Below, in pieces: positions 1 to 7,273 of a DNA stretch of 10,585 bases. Position 1 is the stretch's first letter. The number at the start of each line of letters is the position of its first letter. Below the pieces are notes generated by a model that worked only from the letters and a program-made list of their open reading frames with translations, did no database searches and was not told where the DNA came from. The translations under genes and the position numbers were made by a program. The stretch is from an uncultured Clostridia bacterium (lineage in GTDB: Bacteria; Bacillota; Clostridia; Oscillospirales; Ruminococcaceae), in contig CANRLY010000059.1 in the NCBI GenBank assembly GCA_947631585.1, forward strand, positions 1 through 10,585. Direction: 5' to 3'.

Positions 1-840
1 GAAAATATAAAGTTTACCGCAGATATTTCCGCCGTCCGTGGCGCAGATATAGTGATAATCGGCATACCGTCAAAATTTGTCAGGGAAGTCTGCCAGGCGG
101 CTGCTCCGTTCATGTCTCCTGAAACAGTTGCGGTGAACACTTCAAAAGGTCTTGAAGAGGGCAGCCTTAAAACAATGAGCTATGTGGTAAAAGAATGTTT
201 TCCCGACAATCGGGTGGTGGTGCTTACAGGTCCCTCCCACGCCGAGGAGGTGGCAAGGGGAGTCCCTACTGCCGTGGTGGTCGCATCTGAGGACCACGAA
301 GCTGCCGTTTATGTACAAAAGGCTCTTTCCGGCAGAACTTTCAGGATATATGTGAACGATGACGTTATAGGCAGCGAGCTGGGCGGTTCGCTGAAGAATA
401 TAATCGCTCTTGCCTGCGGAGTTGCCGACGGCATGGGCTGCGGCGATAACACCAAAGCCGCTCTTATGACAAGGGGTATCAGCGAAATTGCGGCTCTTGG
501 AACTTCCATGGGCGGAAAACGCAGCACTTTCGGGGGACTTACCGGCATAGGCGACCTGATAGTCACCTGCACGAGTATGCACTCCAGAAACAGACGGGCG
601 GGAATACTTATCGGTCAGGGAGTATCTCCTGAAGAAGCCGTCCGCCGTGTGGGAACTGTGGAGGGATATTTCTGTACCGGTTCGGCTTGCGCACTTGCTG
701 AAAAAATGGGCGTGGAAATGCCGATAACCAAGGCGCTCTATTCGGTGTTGTTTGAGGGGACTTCGGCTGAAAAAGCCGTGTGGGAACTTATGGATCGCCC
801 CAGCAAAAATGAAAATGAAGAAACTTTCTTTGACCAGTGA
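1..840 (+). CDS. gpsA: NAD(P)H-dependent glycerol-3-phosphate dehydrogenase, 5'-truncated by the window edge
   Basis: GpsA reduces dihydroxyacetone phosphate to sn-glycerol 3-phosphate, the backbone for phospholipid synthesis, in the cytoplasm. The frame is open from base 1 to the TGA at 838-840 and gives 279 visible residues. The family is usually about 330-345 long, so some 55-60 N-terminal residues, including the GxGxxG nucleotide-binding loop, lie upstream. Family motifs seen, in visible-residue numbers: NTSKGLE near 46-52, GPSHAEEVA at 77-85, ELGGSLKN near 126-133 with the probable catalytic Lys at 132, then MTRG, GLTGIGDLIVTCTS, SRNRRAG, and a C-terminal VEG...MGVEMPIT segment. A GTG at 52 is only an internal codon, not the start. 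A strong terminator follows about 40 bases after the stop, so gpsA is probably the last gene of a transcript that begins upstream. The gene identity is secure; the missing N-terminus cannot be judged. Confidence 0.96.
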   Translation, partial: ENIKFTADISAVRGADIVIIGIPSKFVREVCQAAAPFMSPETVAVNTSKGLEEGSLKTMSYVVKECFPDNRVVVLTGPSHAEEVARGVPTAVVVASEDHEAAVYVQKALSGRTFRIYVNDDVIGSELGGSLKNIIALACGVADGMGCGDNTKAALMTRGISEIAALGTSMGGKRSTFGGLTGIGDLIVTCTSMHSRNRRAGILIGQGVSPEEAVRRVGTVEGYFCTGSACALAEKMGVEMPITKALYSVLFEGTSAEKAVWELMDRPSKNENEETFFDQ

Positions 841-876
841 CCGCCGCTGCTAAACTGAAAAGTAAAAATTTTACAT

Positions 877-907
877 ATCCCTGCTTGCCAAGCGGGGATT
901 TTTATTT
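877..907 (+). terminator. Rho-independent terminator after gpsA
   Basis: A 10-bp stem is formed by 877-886 (ATCCCTGCTT) and 890-899 (AAGCGGGGAT). It has a 3-base loop (GCC) and one G-U pair, and is otherwise perfectly matched. A run of five T (899-903), one A and three more T (905-907) follows. This is the classic intrinsic terminator layout, placed 36 bases after the gpsA stop and just before the pyrH promoter. It should separate the gpsA transcript from the pyrH operon. Seen directly in the sequence; function inferred. Confidence 0.9.
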
Positions 908-926
908 CCGAAATTTAAAAAATGCC

Positions 927-955
927 TTTACAAAAGTAATAAAATATAGTAAAAT
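927..955 (+). promoter_or_regulatory. Predicted sigma-A-type promoter for the pyrH-polC operon
   Basis: TTTACA at 927-932 matches the -35 consensus in five of six bases. TAAAAT at 950-955 matches the -10 consensus in five of six, with the ideal 17-base spacer. The surroundings are very AT-rich, unlike the coding regions. Initiation is expected near 962, giving a leader of about 33 bases before the pyrH ATG at 995. The site lies directly after the gpsA terminator, which supports it as the start of a new transcription unit. No operator, PyrR-type or riboswitch structure was recognised in the short leader. Confidence 0.75.
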
Positions 956-982
956 AAAATGGTAAGTAATTTATTCGATAGT

Positions 983-988
983 GAGGAG
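983..988 (+). promoter_or_regulatory. Ribosome binding site that fixes the pyrH start
   Basis: GAGGAG lies six bases before the ATG at 995. The upstream in-frame ATG at 959 overlaps the predicted -10 region and has no such site, so translation should begin at 995. Confidence 0.85.
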
Positions 989-994
989 CATTTT

Positions 995-1705
995 ATGGAA
1001 CCAAAATACAAAAGGATACTGCTTAAACTCAGCGGAGAAGCTTTGGCTGGAGAACATAAGATAGGACTTGATTTCCAGACTATGAACGGCTATGGCGAAG
1101 CAGTGAAAAAATGCGTTGACGCCGGCGTGCAGGTGGGAATAGTCGTTGGCGGCGGAAATTTCTGGAGGGGACGCTCCAGCGGCGCAATGGACAGATCAAG
1201 AGCCGACCATATAGGTATGCTGGCTACGGCGATGAACGCTCTTGCAGTGGCTGACGTGCTGGAAAACTGCGGCGCACAGGTGAGAGTCCAGACTGCTATC
1301 TCGATGAGAGAGGTCGCTGAACCTTATATCAGGAACAGGGCTATACGCCATCTGGAAAAGGGAAGAGTCGTTATTTTCGGCTGCGGAACAGGAAATCCGT
1401 TCTTTTCTACAGATACGGCTGCCGCACTCAGGGCTGCCGAGATTGAGGCTGACGTAATGCTGAAAGCTACCATGGTAGACGGCGTTTATGATAAAGACCC
1501 TCACAAATACGACGACGCTGTTAAATATGACAGCCTCACTTACAACGAGATACTTTCAAAGAGTTTGGGCGTTATGGACGGGTCAGCCGCATCTCTCTGC
1601 AAAGACAACAATATCCCTATCATAGTGTTCGATATAGCAGCTCCTGATAATATTTATAAAGCCTGCATGGGCGAAAATGTTGGAACTATAGTTGAAAACA
1701 GTTAA
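995..1705 (+). CDS. pyrH: UMP kinase (uridylate kinase)
   Basis: PyrH phosphorylates UMP to UDP with ATP, the step feeding UTP and CTP synthesis. Bacterial enzymes are cytoplasmic hexamers of the amino acid kinase fold, typically activated by GTP and inhibited by UTP. The 236-residue product has the usual length (about 235-245). Visible motifs: KLSGEAL at 11-17 (phosphate binding), GGGNFWRGR at 52-60, MDRSRADHIGMLAT at 65-78, GCGTGNPFFSTDT at 129-141 (UMP/acceptor region), then KATMVDGVYDKDP and LGVMDGSAASLC. The start at 995 was chosen over an in-frame ATG at 959 because of the GAGGAG site at 983-988, and because 959 falls at or before the predicted transcription start. It is the first gene of the operon, 26 bases before frr. 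In many Bacillota pyrH follows rpsB-tsf; here gpsA lies upstream instead. Confidence 0.97.
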   Translation: MEPKYKRILLKLSGEALAGEHKIGLDFQTMNGYGEAVKKCVDAGVQVGIVVGGGNFWRGRSSGAMDRSRADHIGMLATAMNALAVADVLENCGAQVRVQTAISMREVAEPYIRNRAIRHLEKGRVVIFGCGTGNPFFSTDTAAALRAAEIEADVMLKATMVDGVYDKDPHKYDDAVKYDSLTYNEILSKSLGVMDGSAASLCKDNNIPIIVFDIAAPDNIYKACMGENVGTIVENS

Positions 1706-1731
1706 TACAGCATTGAAAGGAATGATTTAAG

Positions 1732-2286
1732 ATGAAAGAACAGATCAAGGTCCTGAAAGAAAAAATGCAAAAGACCCTTAACGTACTGGACGCCGACCTT
1801 GCCGCGGTAAGAGCCGGCAGAGCCAATCCGGCAGTGCTTGACAGAGTTACTGTGGATTATTACGGTGCGCCTACTCCCATAAACCAGATGGCGGCTATCT
1901 CTGTTGCCGAGGCAAGGATACTTGTCATCACTCCGTGGGATAAGTCTATGCTTACCGCTATTGAAAAGGCTATCCAGGCTTCCGATGTGGGTATCAACCC
2001 CATTAACGACGGAAGCGTTCTGAGACTTAATTTTCCGCAGCTTACAGAAGAAAGAAGAAAAGAACTTGTAAAAGAGATCAAGAAGATGGGCGAAGAGTCC
2101 AAGGTGGCTTTGCGTTCCATAAGAAGAGATGTTATGGAAAAACTCAAGGCTATGAAGAAAAACGGCGAACTTACTGAGGACGACCTGAAAAACAGTGAAA
2201 AGGAAGTCCAGAATGTCACCGATAAATTTGTTGGAAATGTGGACGAAATGATCTCTGCTAAAGAAAAGGAGATCATGTCCATCTGA
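1732..2286 (+). CDS. frr: Ribosome recycling factor
   Basis: RRF acts with EF-G to split the post-termination ribosome so that subunits can be reused. The product is 184 residues, the standard family length (about 185). The conserved pattern runs throughout: RAGRANPAVLDRV near 28-40, VDYYGAPTPINQMA, an ISVAEAR...ITPWDKS segment, SDVGINPINDGSVLRL, LTEERRKELVK, and a basic IRRDVMEKLK helix. The two long charged helical stretches at the N- and C-terminal ends match the three-helix bundle of domain I. AAAGGA at 1716-1721 serves as ribosome binding site, ten bases before the ATG. It sits 26 bases after pyrH and 14 bases before uppS; pyrH-frr pairing is nearly universal in bacteria. Confidence 0.98.
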   Translation: MKEQIKVLKEKMQKTLNVLDADLAAVRAGRANPAVLDRVTVDYYGAPTPINQMAAISVAEARILVITPWDKSMLTAIEKAIQASDVGINPINDGSVLRLNFPQLTEERRKELVKEIKKMGEESKVALRSIRRDVMEKLKAMKKNGELTEDDLKNSEKEVQNVTDKFVGNVDEMISAKEKEIMSI

Positions 2287-2289
2287 TGT

Positions 2290-2294
2290 GAGGG
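2290..2294 (+). promoter_or_regulatory. Ribosome binding site for the TTG start of uppS
   Basis: GAGGG ends six bases before TTG at 2301, inside the 14-base frr-uppS gap. No ATG or GTG with a comparable site lies nearby in frame, so this site supports the TTG start. Confidence 0.75.
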
Positions 2295-2300
2295 ATAGAT

Positions 2301-3038
2301 TTGGCAGATAAGAAAAAAAGCGGCGAGATACTGAACGTTCCTGCCCATGTCGGTATAATCATGGACGGCAACGGCCGCTGGGCGTCCAAAAGAGGGCTTC
2401 CCAGGAAATTTGGCCACCGTGAAGGGGCAAAGACGTTCAGAACGATAACAAAAGCCTGTAGGGATATGGGCGTCAAGTATGTGACCTATTATGCTTTTTC
2501 CACCGAAAACTGGTCGAGACCGGAAGATGAAGTGGAAGCGATAATGGATCTTTTTGAAAAGTACCTCGATGAAGTAAAGGACTTTATCGAGGAGAATATC
2601 AGGATAAGGTTCATAGGGGACAGATCGGTGCTGAAGCCTACGCTTCTTGAAAAAATGGACGATACCGAAAAGACCTCTGAAAACTTCACGGCTATGGATT
2701 GCCTGCTGGCTATCAATTACGGCGGAAGAGACGAGATAACCAGAGCTGTTAAAAATATCGCCGGCAAGGTGAAGAACGGCGAGCTTTCCGTTGACGACAT
2801 CAACGAACAGCTGGTGACCGATAGCCTGGATACTTCCTTTGCGCCGCCGGTAGATCTGATAATCAGGTCGGGCGGGGAAGAAAGGCTGTCAAACTTTCTC
2901 ATCTGGCAGGCGGCTTATGCGGAATACTACTTCACCGATGTGCTGTGGCCTGATTTTTCTAAAAAGGAACTGGAAAATGCGCTCAAAGCTTATTCTGACA
3001 GAAACAGACGCTTTGGCGGCGTGAAAAGTTCCAAGTAA
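2301..3038 (+). CDS. uppS: Isoprenyl transferase (undecaprenyl diphosphate synthase family), TTG start
   Basis: UppS adds isopentenyl diphosphate units in cis to farnesyl diphosphate, giving the C55 undecaprenyl diphosphate carrier for peptidoglycan and wall polymers. It acts at the cytoplasmic face of the membrane. The product is 245 residues, normal for the family. Motifs: HVGIIMDGNGRWA with the catalytic Asp at 22, GHREGAKT, YYAFSTENWSRP, then IIRSGGEERLSN with Arg189 and Arg195 that bind the IPP diphosphate, Glu208 in the AYAEYYFT segment (metal/IPP site), and FTDVLWPDF. The usual (T)SGE or TGGE near Arg189 reads SGGE, a mild variant. The start is TTG at 2301, supported by GAGGG at 2290-2294. 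The next in-frame ATG is codon 21, inside the conserved MDGNGRW motif, and would remove essential sequence. Substrate chain length cannot be read from sequence alone. Confidence 0.96.
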   Translation: MADKKKSGEILNVPAHVGIIMDGNGRWASKRGLPRKFGHREGAKTFRTITKACRDMGVKYVTYYAFSTENWSRPEDEVEAIMDLFEKYLDEVKDFIEENIRIRFIGDRSVLKPTLLEKMDDTEKTSENFTAMDCLLAINYGGRDEITRAVKNIAGKVKNGELSVDDINEQLVTDSLDTSFAPPVDLIIRSGGEERLSNFLIWQAAYAEYYFTDVLWPDFSKKELENALKAYSDRNRRFGGVKSSK

Positions 3039-3068
3039 TTATCAATCTGAAATTAAGGCGGTTTTTAC

Positions 3069-3881
3069 ATGAAGACCAGAATTATTTCCGCTGCGGCGGC
3101 AATAGTTATCGCAGTGGTGGTGCTGATGCTCCATAAGACTGTGGCGCTGGAAATAGCAGTCGCTCTGCTCATCAGCGGAATGTTGTTTGAACTGTTCAGA
3201 GCCTGCGATTGCGGAAAGTATTTCCCTACAATGCTGATATGTGTGGCTTATGGGCTGGTGACGCCGTTTTCATCATACATATGGAAGGCGTTCCCACTGA
3301 TACAGACGGCTTTCGTTATGCTGATATTTGCCACCTACCTTAAACAGTATAAAACCCTGAAGTTCGATAAACTGGCGATAATGCTGGTCACTACTATTCT
3401 GGTGACTGCTTCTATGAACAGCCTGCTGACTCTGCATGATTCCTCAAATGAGCATGGACTGTTCCTTTTGGTGCTGACTTTGTGCGGAGCTTGGCTGGCG
3501 GATTCAGGCGCATACTTTGCCGGAACGTTCTTTGGCAAACATAAGCTTTGCCCGAATATAAGCCCTAAAAAGACTGTTGAGGGTCTTATCGGCGGAACGC
3601 TTACCAACGGTATAATTTTCGTGGGTATCGGTGCGGTTTACGGCAAGCTTATTGCGGACGTCCAGCTTGACTACTTTCTGTTGTTCCTGCTGGGAATGGC
3701 TTGCTCTATCGTAGGACTTCTCGGAGACCTGTCGGCTTCACTGGTAAAAAGACAGTACGGCATAAAGGACTACGGCAATATCATGCCGGGGCATGGCGGA
3801 GTGATGGACAGGTTCGACAGCGTACTGTTCGTTGCGCCGTTCATGGCGGTGATGCTTTCAGTCTTTGACCTTTTCGTATAA
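3069..3881 (+). CDS. cdsA: Phosphatidate cytidylyltransferase (CDP-diacylglycerol synthase)
   Basis: CdsA converts phosphatidic acid and CTP to CDP-diacylglycerol, the precursor of phosphatidylglycerol and other anionic phospholipids. It is an integral membrane enzyme. The 270-residue protein is mostly hydrophobic segments, several of them clearly membrane-spanning (for example residues 5-40, and stretches around 75-120). The PROSITE-type CDS signature is complete at residues 224-250: Ser224, then LVKR, then KD, then P-x-HGG, ending in DRFD at 247-250, whose acidic residues belong to the metal and CTP site. AAGGCGG at 3055-3061 is a good ribosome binding site, seven bases before the ATG. It follows uppS by 30 bases, the common uppS-cdsA order, which links wall-carrier and phospholipid synthesis. 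Confidence 0.97.
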   Translation: MKTRIISAAAAIVIAVVVLMLHKTVALEIAVALLISGMLFELFRACDCGKYFPTMLICVAYGLVTPFSSYIWKAFPLIQTAFVMLIFATYLKQYKTLKFDKLAIMLVTTILVTASMNSLLTLHDSSNEHGLFLLVLTLCGAWLADSGAYFAGTFFGKHKLCPNISPKKTVEGLIGGTLTNGIIFVGIGAVYGKLIADVQLDYFLLFLLGMACSIVGLLGDLSASLVKRQYGIKDYGNIMPGHGGVMDRFDSVLFVAPFMAVMLSVFDLFV

Positions 3882-3954
3882 ATCCAACGGGCGGATCTTT
3901 CCTGCCGCAAACAGGTGGGGGTATCTGCCCTTTCGCAGTTTTTAAAGAAGAAAA

Positions 3955-3961
3955 AGAGGTG
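3955..3961 (+). promoter_or_regulatory. Ribosome binding site that fixes the dxr start
   Basis: AGAGGTG ends seven bases before the ATG at 3969. An in-frame GTG at 3915 would add 18 residues with no family counterpart, so it is rejected as the start. Confidence 0.8.
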
Positions 3962-3968
3962 CGGCAAA

Positions 3969-5126
3969 ATGAAGACCATGACGGTCATAGGATCTACAGG
4001 TTCTATAGGTACTCAGGCATTAGAAGTTGCACAAAAGCATAATATAAGTATCAGGGGACTTGCGGCGCTGAAAAACACTCAGCTGCTTGCCCGGCAGGCG
4101 GTGAGCTTTGGCGTTGAGAAAGTCTGCATATACGATGAGACAAAAAAAGATGAATTGGAAAATATGCTTTCCGGCAGGAATATAACCGTTGTCACCGGAA
4201 TGGACGGTCTTTGCGAGATAGCTTGTATGGACGTTGATATTTTTCTTAATTCTGTTGTGGGAATGGTGGGACTGAGACCTACCTTTGAAGCGCTGAACGC
4301 TCATCATTCATCAGATTTTGCAGTAGCCCTGGCAAATAAGGAAACGCTGGTGGCAGGCGGAGAGATAATAATGGCTCTTGCGGCTGAGAAAAATATCCCC
4401 ATACTGCCGGTGGACAGCGAACATTCTGCAATTTTCCAGTGCCTCAGAGGAAACGACCCCAAGCAGCTAAGTAAGGTGATACTCACCGCTTCGGGAGGTC
4501 CGTTTTTTGGCAGGAGCAGAGAGGAGCTTTCAAAAGTTACAGTTGAACAGGCTCTTGCTCACCCTAACTGGTCTATGGGCAGAAAAATAACGGTGGATTC
4601 GTCCACCCTGATGAATAAGGGCCTTGAATTTATCGAGGCTATGCGCCTGTTCAACGTCTCTCCTGAGCAGATAGAGATAGTTGTTCATCGGGAGAGCGTT
4701 ATACACTCGGCTGTTGAGTATCAGGATCATTCGGTCATCGCTCAATTGGGAGTTCCTGATATGAAGATACCAATACAGTATGCGCTGCTTTATCCTGACA
4801 GAATGGACTGCGACGTCCGTCCGCTCAGCCTTGCCGATTATGGAAAACTCACCTTTTCAAGACCCGATCTTGAAACTTTTGACTGCCTCAGGGCATGCAT
4901 CAAGGCGGCAAAGTCAGGAGGAGTCCTACCCGCTGCGGTAAACGGCGCAAACGAGGAAGCCGTGGCTGCTTTCCTGGACGGAAAGATCGGTTTTCTGCAA
5001 ATTGGAGAGTTGGTAAGCTGCGTTTGCGACAGCTTCGATAACTCACCGGCGGACAGCCTGGATACAGTTTTTGCAGCCGATAAAGCAGCAAGAGAATTTG
5101 TCAGAAGTAAAATTGCAGATATTTAA
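3969..5126 (+). CDS. dxr: 1-deoxy-D-xylulose 5-phosphate reductoisomerase
   Basis: Dxr (IspC) rearranges and reduces 1-deoxy-D-xylulose 5-phosphate with NADPH to 2-C-methyl-D-erythritol 4-phosphate, the committed step of the MEP isoprenoid pathway. The family is the target of fosmidomycin. The product from 3969 is 385 residues, the usual length. Motifs: GSTGSIG at 8-14 (NADPH-binding loop), ANKE at 122-125, VDSEHSA from 148 with metal ligands Asp149 and Glu151, LTASGGPF, then HPNWSMGRK at 198-206 and a VDSSTLMNKGLE segment at 209-220 with Lys217 and the third metal ligand Glu220, and NGANEEAV near the C-terminus. All key catalytic residues are present. The 87-base gap before it is the longest in the operon. 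It supplies the same pathway as ispG two genes downstream, and ultimately the substrate for uppS. Confidence 0.98.
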   Translation: MKTMTVIGSTGSIGTQALEVAQKHNISIRGLAALKNTQLLARQAVSFGVEKVCIYDETKKDELENMLSGRNITVVTGMDGLCEIACMDVDIFLNSVVGMVGLRPTFEALNAHHSSDFAVALANKETLVAGGEIIMALAAEKNIPILPVDSEHSAIFQCLRGNDPKQLSKVILTASGGPFFGRSREELSKVTVEQALAHPNWSMGRKITVDSSTLMNKGLEFIEAMRLFNVSPEQIEIVVHRESVIHSAVEYQDHSVIAQLGVPDMKIPIQYALLYPDRMDCDVRPLSLADYGKLTFSRPDLETFDCLRACIKAAKSGGVLPAAVNGANEEAVAAFLDGKIGFLQIGELVSCVCDSFDNSPADSLDTVFAADKAAREFVRSKIADI

Positions 5127-5153
5127 CTTTATTTTGAAAGGCATATTCAGCTT

Positions 5154-6197
5154 ATGTTAGGAATTATTTTGGCAGTGCTCATATTCGGACTTATTATTTT
5201 TATCCACGAACTGGGTCACTTTGTAGTGGCGAAGCTTTGCGGCGTGAGAGTAAACGAGTTCGCTATGGGTATGGGACCTCAGCTTTTGAAGTTCAAAAGA
5301 GGAGAGACCGTATATTCGCTCCGGCTGCTGCCGATAGGCGGCTTTTGTGCTATGGAGGGGGAAGATTCCGAAAGCGCAGATAGTAAGGCTTTTTGCAAAA
5401 AGCCCGTCTGGAAGCGTATCCTTATCGTTATTGCAGGAGCGTCCATGAACCTGCTGCTGGGTTTTACACTGGTGGTAATTATGCACTCCTGCGAGGATAT
5501 GATAACTTCCACACAGGTGTCCTGGTTTGAAGAAAACGCTTCTTCTCAGGCGACAGGTCTTGAATTAGGCGATACTATCGTAAAGATGAACGACCTGCGG
5601 ATATTTACCCCGATAGATGTTTCCTATGCGTTCCAGAGCGATAAAGACGGCGTCTTTGATATGGTGGTGGAAAGAAACGGCGAAAAGGTTCAGCTGGAAA
5701 ATGTAAAATTCAATATGGATAACGGCGACCTGCATATAGACTTTAAGGTCACCCCGATAGAAGTGAACTTCGGCTCGGTGGTAAAAACTTCTTTTAAGAC
5801 GACGTTTTCTTATGCAAGACTTATCTGGATATCACTGGGAGATCTTATTACCGGTCAGTATAAGCTCAACGACCTTTCCGGCCCTGTGGGCATAGTGGAT
5901 TCCATAGATCAGGTCGTGGACAGCGAAACGAAAGACAACGGCATAGACTGGTCTGCGCTTGCGGATAAACTGCTGTTCCTGGCGGCGTTCATGACTATCA
6001 ACGTGGGTATTTTCAATCTGCTGCCGCTGCCTGCTCTTGACGGCGGAAGGCTGGTGTTCCTTATCATCGAGGCGGTGCGCCGCAAACCTGTAAAGCCGGA
6101 ACACGAGGGAATGGTGCATTTTGTAGGACTTGCTCTGCTGATGCTGTTAATGCTGGTAGTTACCTTCAATGACATTCTCAGGATAATCAAAAGATAG
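5154..6197 (+). CDS. rseP: RseP-family site-2 (intramembrane) zinc metalloprotease
   Basis: RseP/RasP-type S2P proteases cut substrates within the membrane, such as anti-sigma factors and leftover signal peptides. The 347-residue protein begins with a membrane segment carrying the zinc site HELGH at residues 18-22. It continues with the RLLPIGGF stretch at 57-64, a second membrane segment near 88-110, and one PDZ-like domain around 120-200 with a GLELGDTIVKMN core. LSGPVGI follows at 241-247, then a third hydrophobic region with NLLPLPALDGGR, whose Asp296 is the third zinc ligand, and a final membrane helix. Zinc ligands are complete. The start is the only in-frame ATG before the HELGH helix; its Shine-Dalgarno GAAAGG (5136-5141) is 12 bases away, longer than optimal. 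The specific substrate cannot be told from the window. The dxr-rseP-ispG order is common in Clostridia. Confidence 0.96.
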   Translation: MLGIILAVLIFGLIIFIHELGHFVVAKLCGVRVNEFAMGMGPQLLKFKRGETVYSLRLLPIGGFCAMEGEDSESADSKAFCKKPVWKRILIVIAGASMNLLLGFTLVVIMHSCEDMITSTQVSWFEENASSQATGLELGDTIVKMNDLRIFTPIDVSYAFQSDKDGVFDMVVERNGEKVQLENVKFNMDNGDLHIDFKVTPIEVNFGSVVKTSFKTTFSYARLIWISLGDLITGQYKLNDLSGPVGIVDSIDQVVDSETKDNGIDWSALADKLLFLAAFMTINVGIFNLLPLPALDGGRLVFLIIEAVRRKPVKPEHEGMVHFVGLALLMLLMLVVTFNDILRIIKR

Positions 6198-6211
6198 AAA
6201 CGGTGATGTAA

Positions 6212-7252
6212 ATGAATAGAAAAGTAAGACCTGTCAAGGTGGGAGACCTTACTCTTGACGGCAAGAAAATATATATCCAGTCGATGCTTAACGTTCCGGC
6301 TCATGATGTGGAGGGAAACGTCCGTCAGGCGGTGGAACTGGAACAGGCAGGCTGTGAGATAATAAGGACTGCCGTTCCCGATATGGAAGCGGTAAGGCTC
6401 ATACCGGCGCTTAAAGCGAGTGTGTCCGTACCGATCGTTGCGGATATACATTACGATCACAGACTTGCAATTGCCTGCTGTGAAGCCGGCGTGGATAAAA
6501 TACGGATAAATCCGGGAAATATAGGTTCTATAGAAAAAGTAAAAGAAGTGGTAAGGGCTTGCAGCGAAAGAAAAGTCCCTATCCGTATAGGCGTAAATTC
6601 CGGCTCGGTGGAAAAAGACCTGCTGGCTAAATACGGCGGACCGGTTCCCGAAGCAATGGCTGAAAGCGCAATGAAGCACGTTCAGATACTGGAGTCCTGC
6701 AATTTCAGCGACATCGTTATCTCTATAAAGTCGTCAAACGTCAGCAGCATGATAGCGGCTTACAGGTCAATAGCAGAAAAATGCGATTATCCGCTGCACT
6801 TGGGAGTTACCGAGGCCGGAACTGAACATATGGGCATTATAAAGTCTGCTATCGGCATAGGAAGCCTGCTTTCTGACGGTATCGGAGAAACTATAAGGGT
6901 GTCGCTAACAGGCAGTCCGGTCAGGGAAGTTGCCGCCGCTAAGGATATACTAAAGGCTCTTGGCAAGTACGGCGGAGTTAAGATCGTTTCCTGCCCGACC
7001 TGCGGAAGAACAAAGATAGATCTTATAGCACTTGCTGAAAAGGTCGAAAAGCTCACAGAAAATATGGACAAGGATATAACGGTCGCAGTCATGGGCTGCG
7101 TTGTGAACGGCATAGGCGAAGCAGGGGAAGCCGATATCGGCATCGCAGGCGGAGACGGCTGCGCAGTCGTGTTCAAGCACGGGGAAAAGCTCTGCAAGGT
7201 CAGCGAAGATCAGGCGCTGGAGCTGCTTATGAGTGAGATAGAAAAAATGTGA
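6212..7252 (+). CDS. ispG: 4-hydroxy-3-methylbut-2-en-1-yl diphosphate synthase ([4Fe-4S], GcpE/IspG)
   Basis: IspG reductively opens 2-C-methyl-D-erythritol 2,4-cyclodiphosphate to HMBPP, the next-to-last MEP pathway step, using electrons from flavodoxin or ferredoxin. The 346-residue product matches the short bacterial two-domain form: an N-terminal TIM barrel (VADIHYDHRLA, DKIRINPGNIG, IRIGVNSGS, LHLGVTEAG) and a C-terminal iron-sulfur domain. The cluster ligands are visible: Cys261 and Cys264 in CPTCGRT, Cys296 in MGCVVNG, and Glu303 seven residues later, in the same spacing as the known Cys-Cys-Cys-Glu ligand set. GGTG at 6202-6205 precedes the ATG. It lies 14 bases after rseP and 21 bases before polC, so it is almost certainly co-transcribed with both. 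Because it carries an exposed Fe-S cluster, the enzyme is expected to be oxygen-sensitive, fitting an anaerobe. Confidence 0.98.
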   Translation: MNRKVRPVKVGDLTLDGKKIYIQSMLNVPAHDVEGNVRQAVELEQAGCEIIRTAVPDMEAVRLIPALKASVSVPIVADIHYDHRLAIACCEAGVDKIRINPGNIGSIEKVKEVVRACSERKVPIRIGVNSGSVEKDLLAKYGGPVPEAMAESAMKHVQILESCNFSDIVISIKSSNVSSMIAAYRSIAEKCDYPLHLGVTEAGTEHMGIIKSAIGIGSLLSDGIGETIRVSLTGSPVREVAAAKDILKALGKYGGVKIVSCPTCGRTKIDLIALAEKVEKLTENMDKDITVAVMGCVVNGIGEAGEADIGIAGGDGCAVVFKHGEKLCKVSEDQALELLMSEIEKM

Positions 7253-7273
7253 TCTGTAAGGGAAGTTAAAATA

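Noticed and set aside
3925..3943. Possible terminator between cdsA and dxr (CTGC/GCAG hairpin plus T run)
   Set aside because: The stem has only four base pairs with a six-base loop, too weak for an intrinsic terminator, and the downstream genes appear to have no other promoter.
3915..3968. A GTG start at 3915 that would lengthen Dxr by 18 residues
   Set aside because: The added residues are lysine-rich and precede the conserved NADPH-binding N-terminus. A good ribosome binding site (3955-3961) sits before the ATG at 3969, and the shorter form has the usual family length.
5909..6679. A 256-codon minus-strand open frame across the rseP-ispG junction
   Set aside because: It overlaps two well-conserved genes on the other strand, has a composition rich in His, Tyr, Phe and Ser typical of shadow frames, and shows no family motif.
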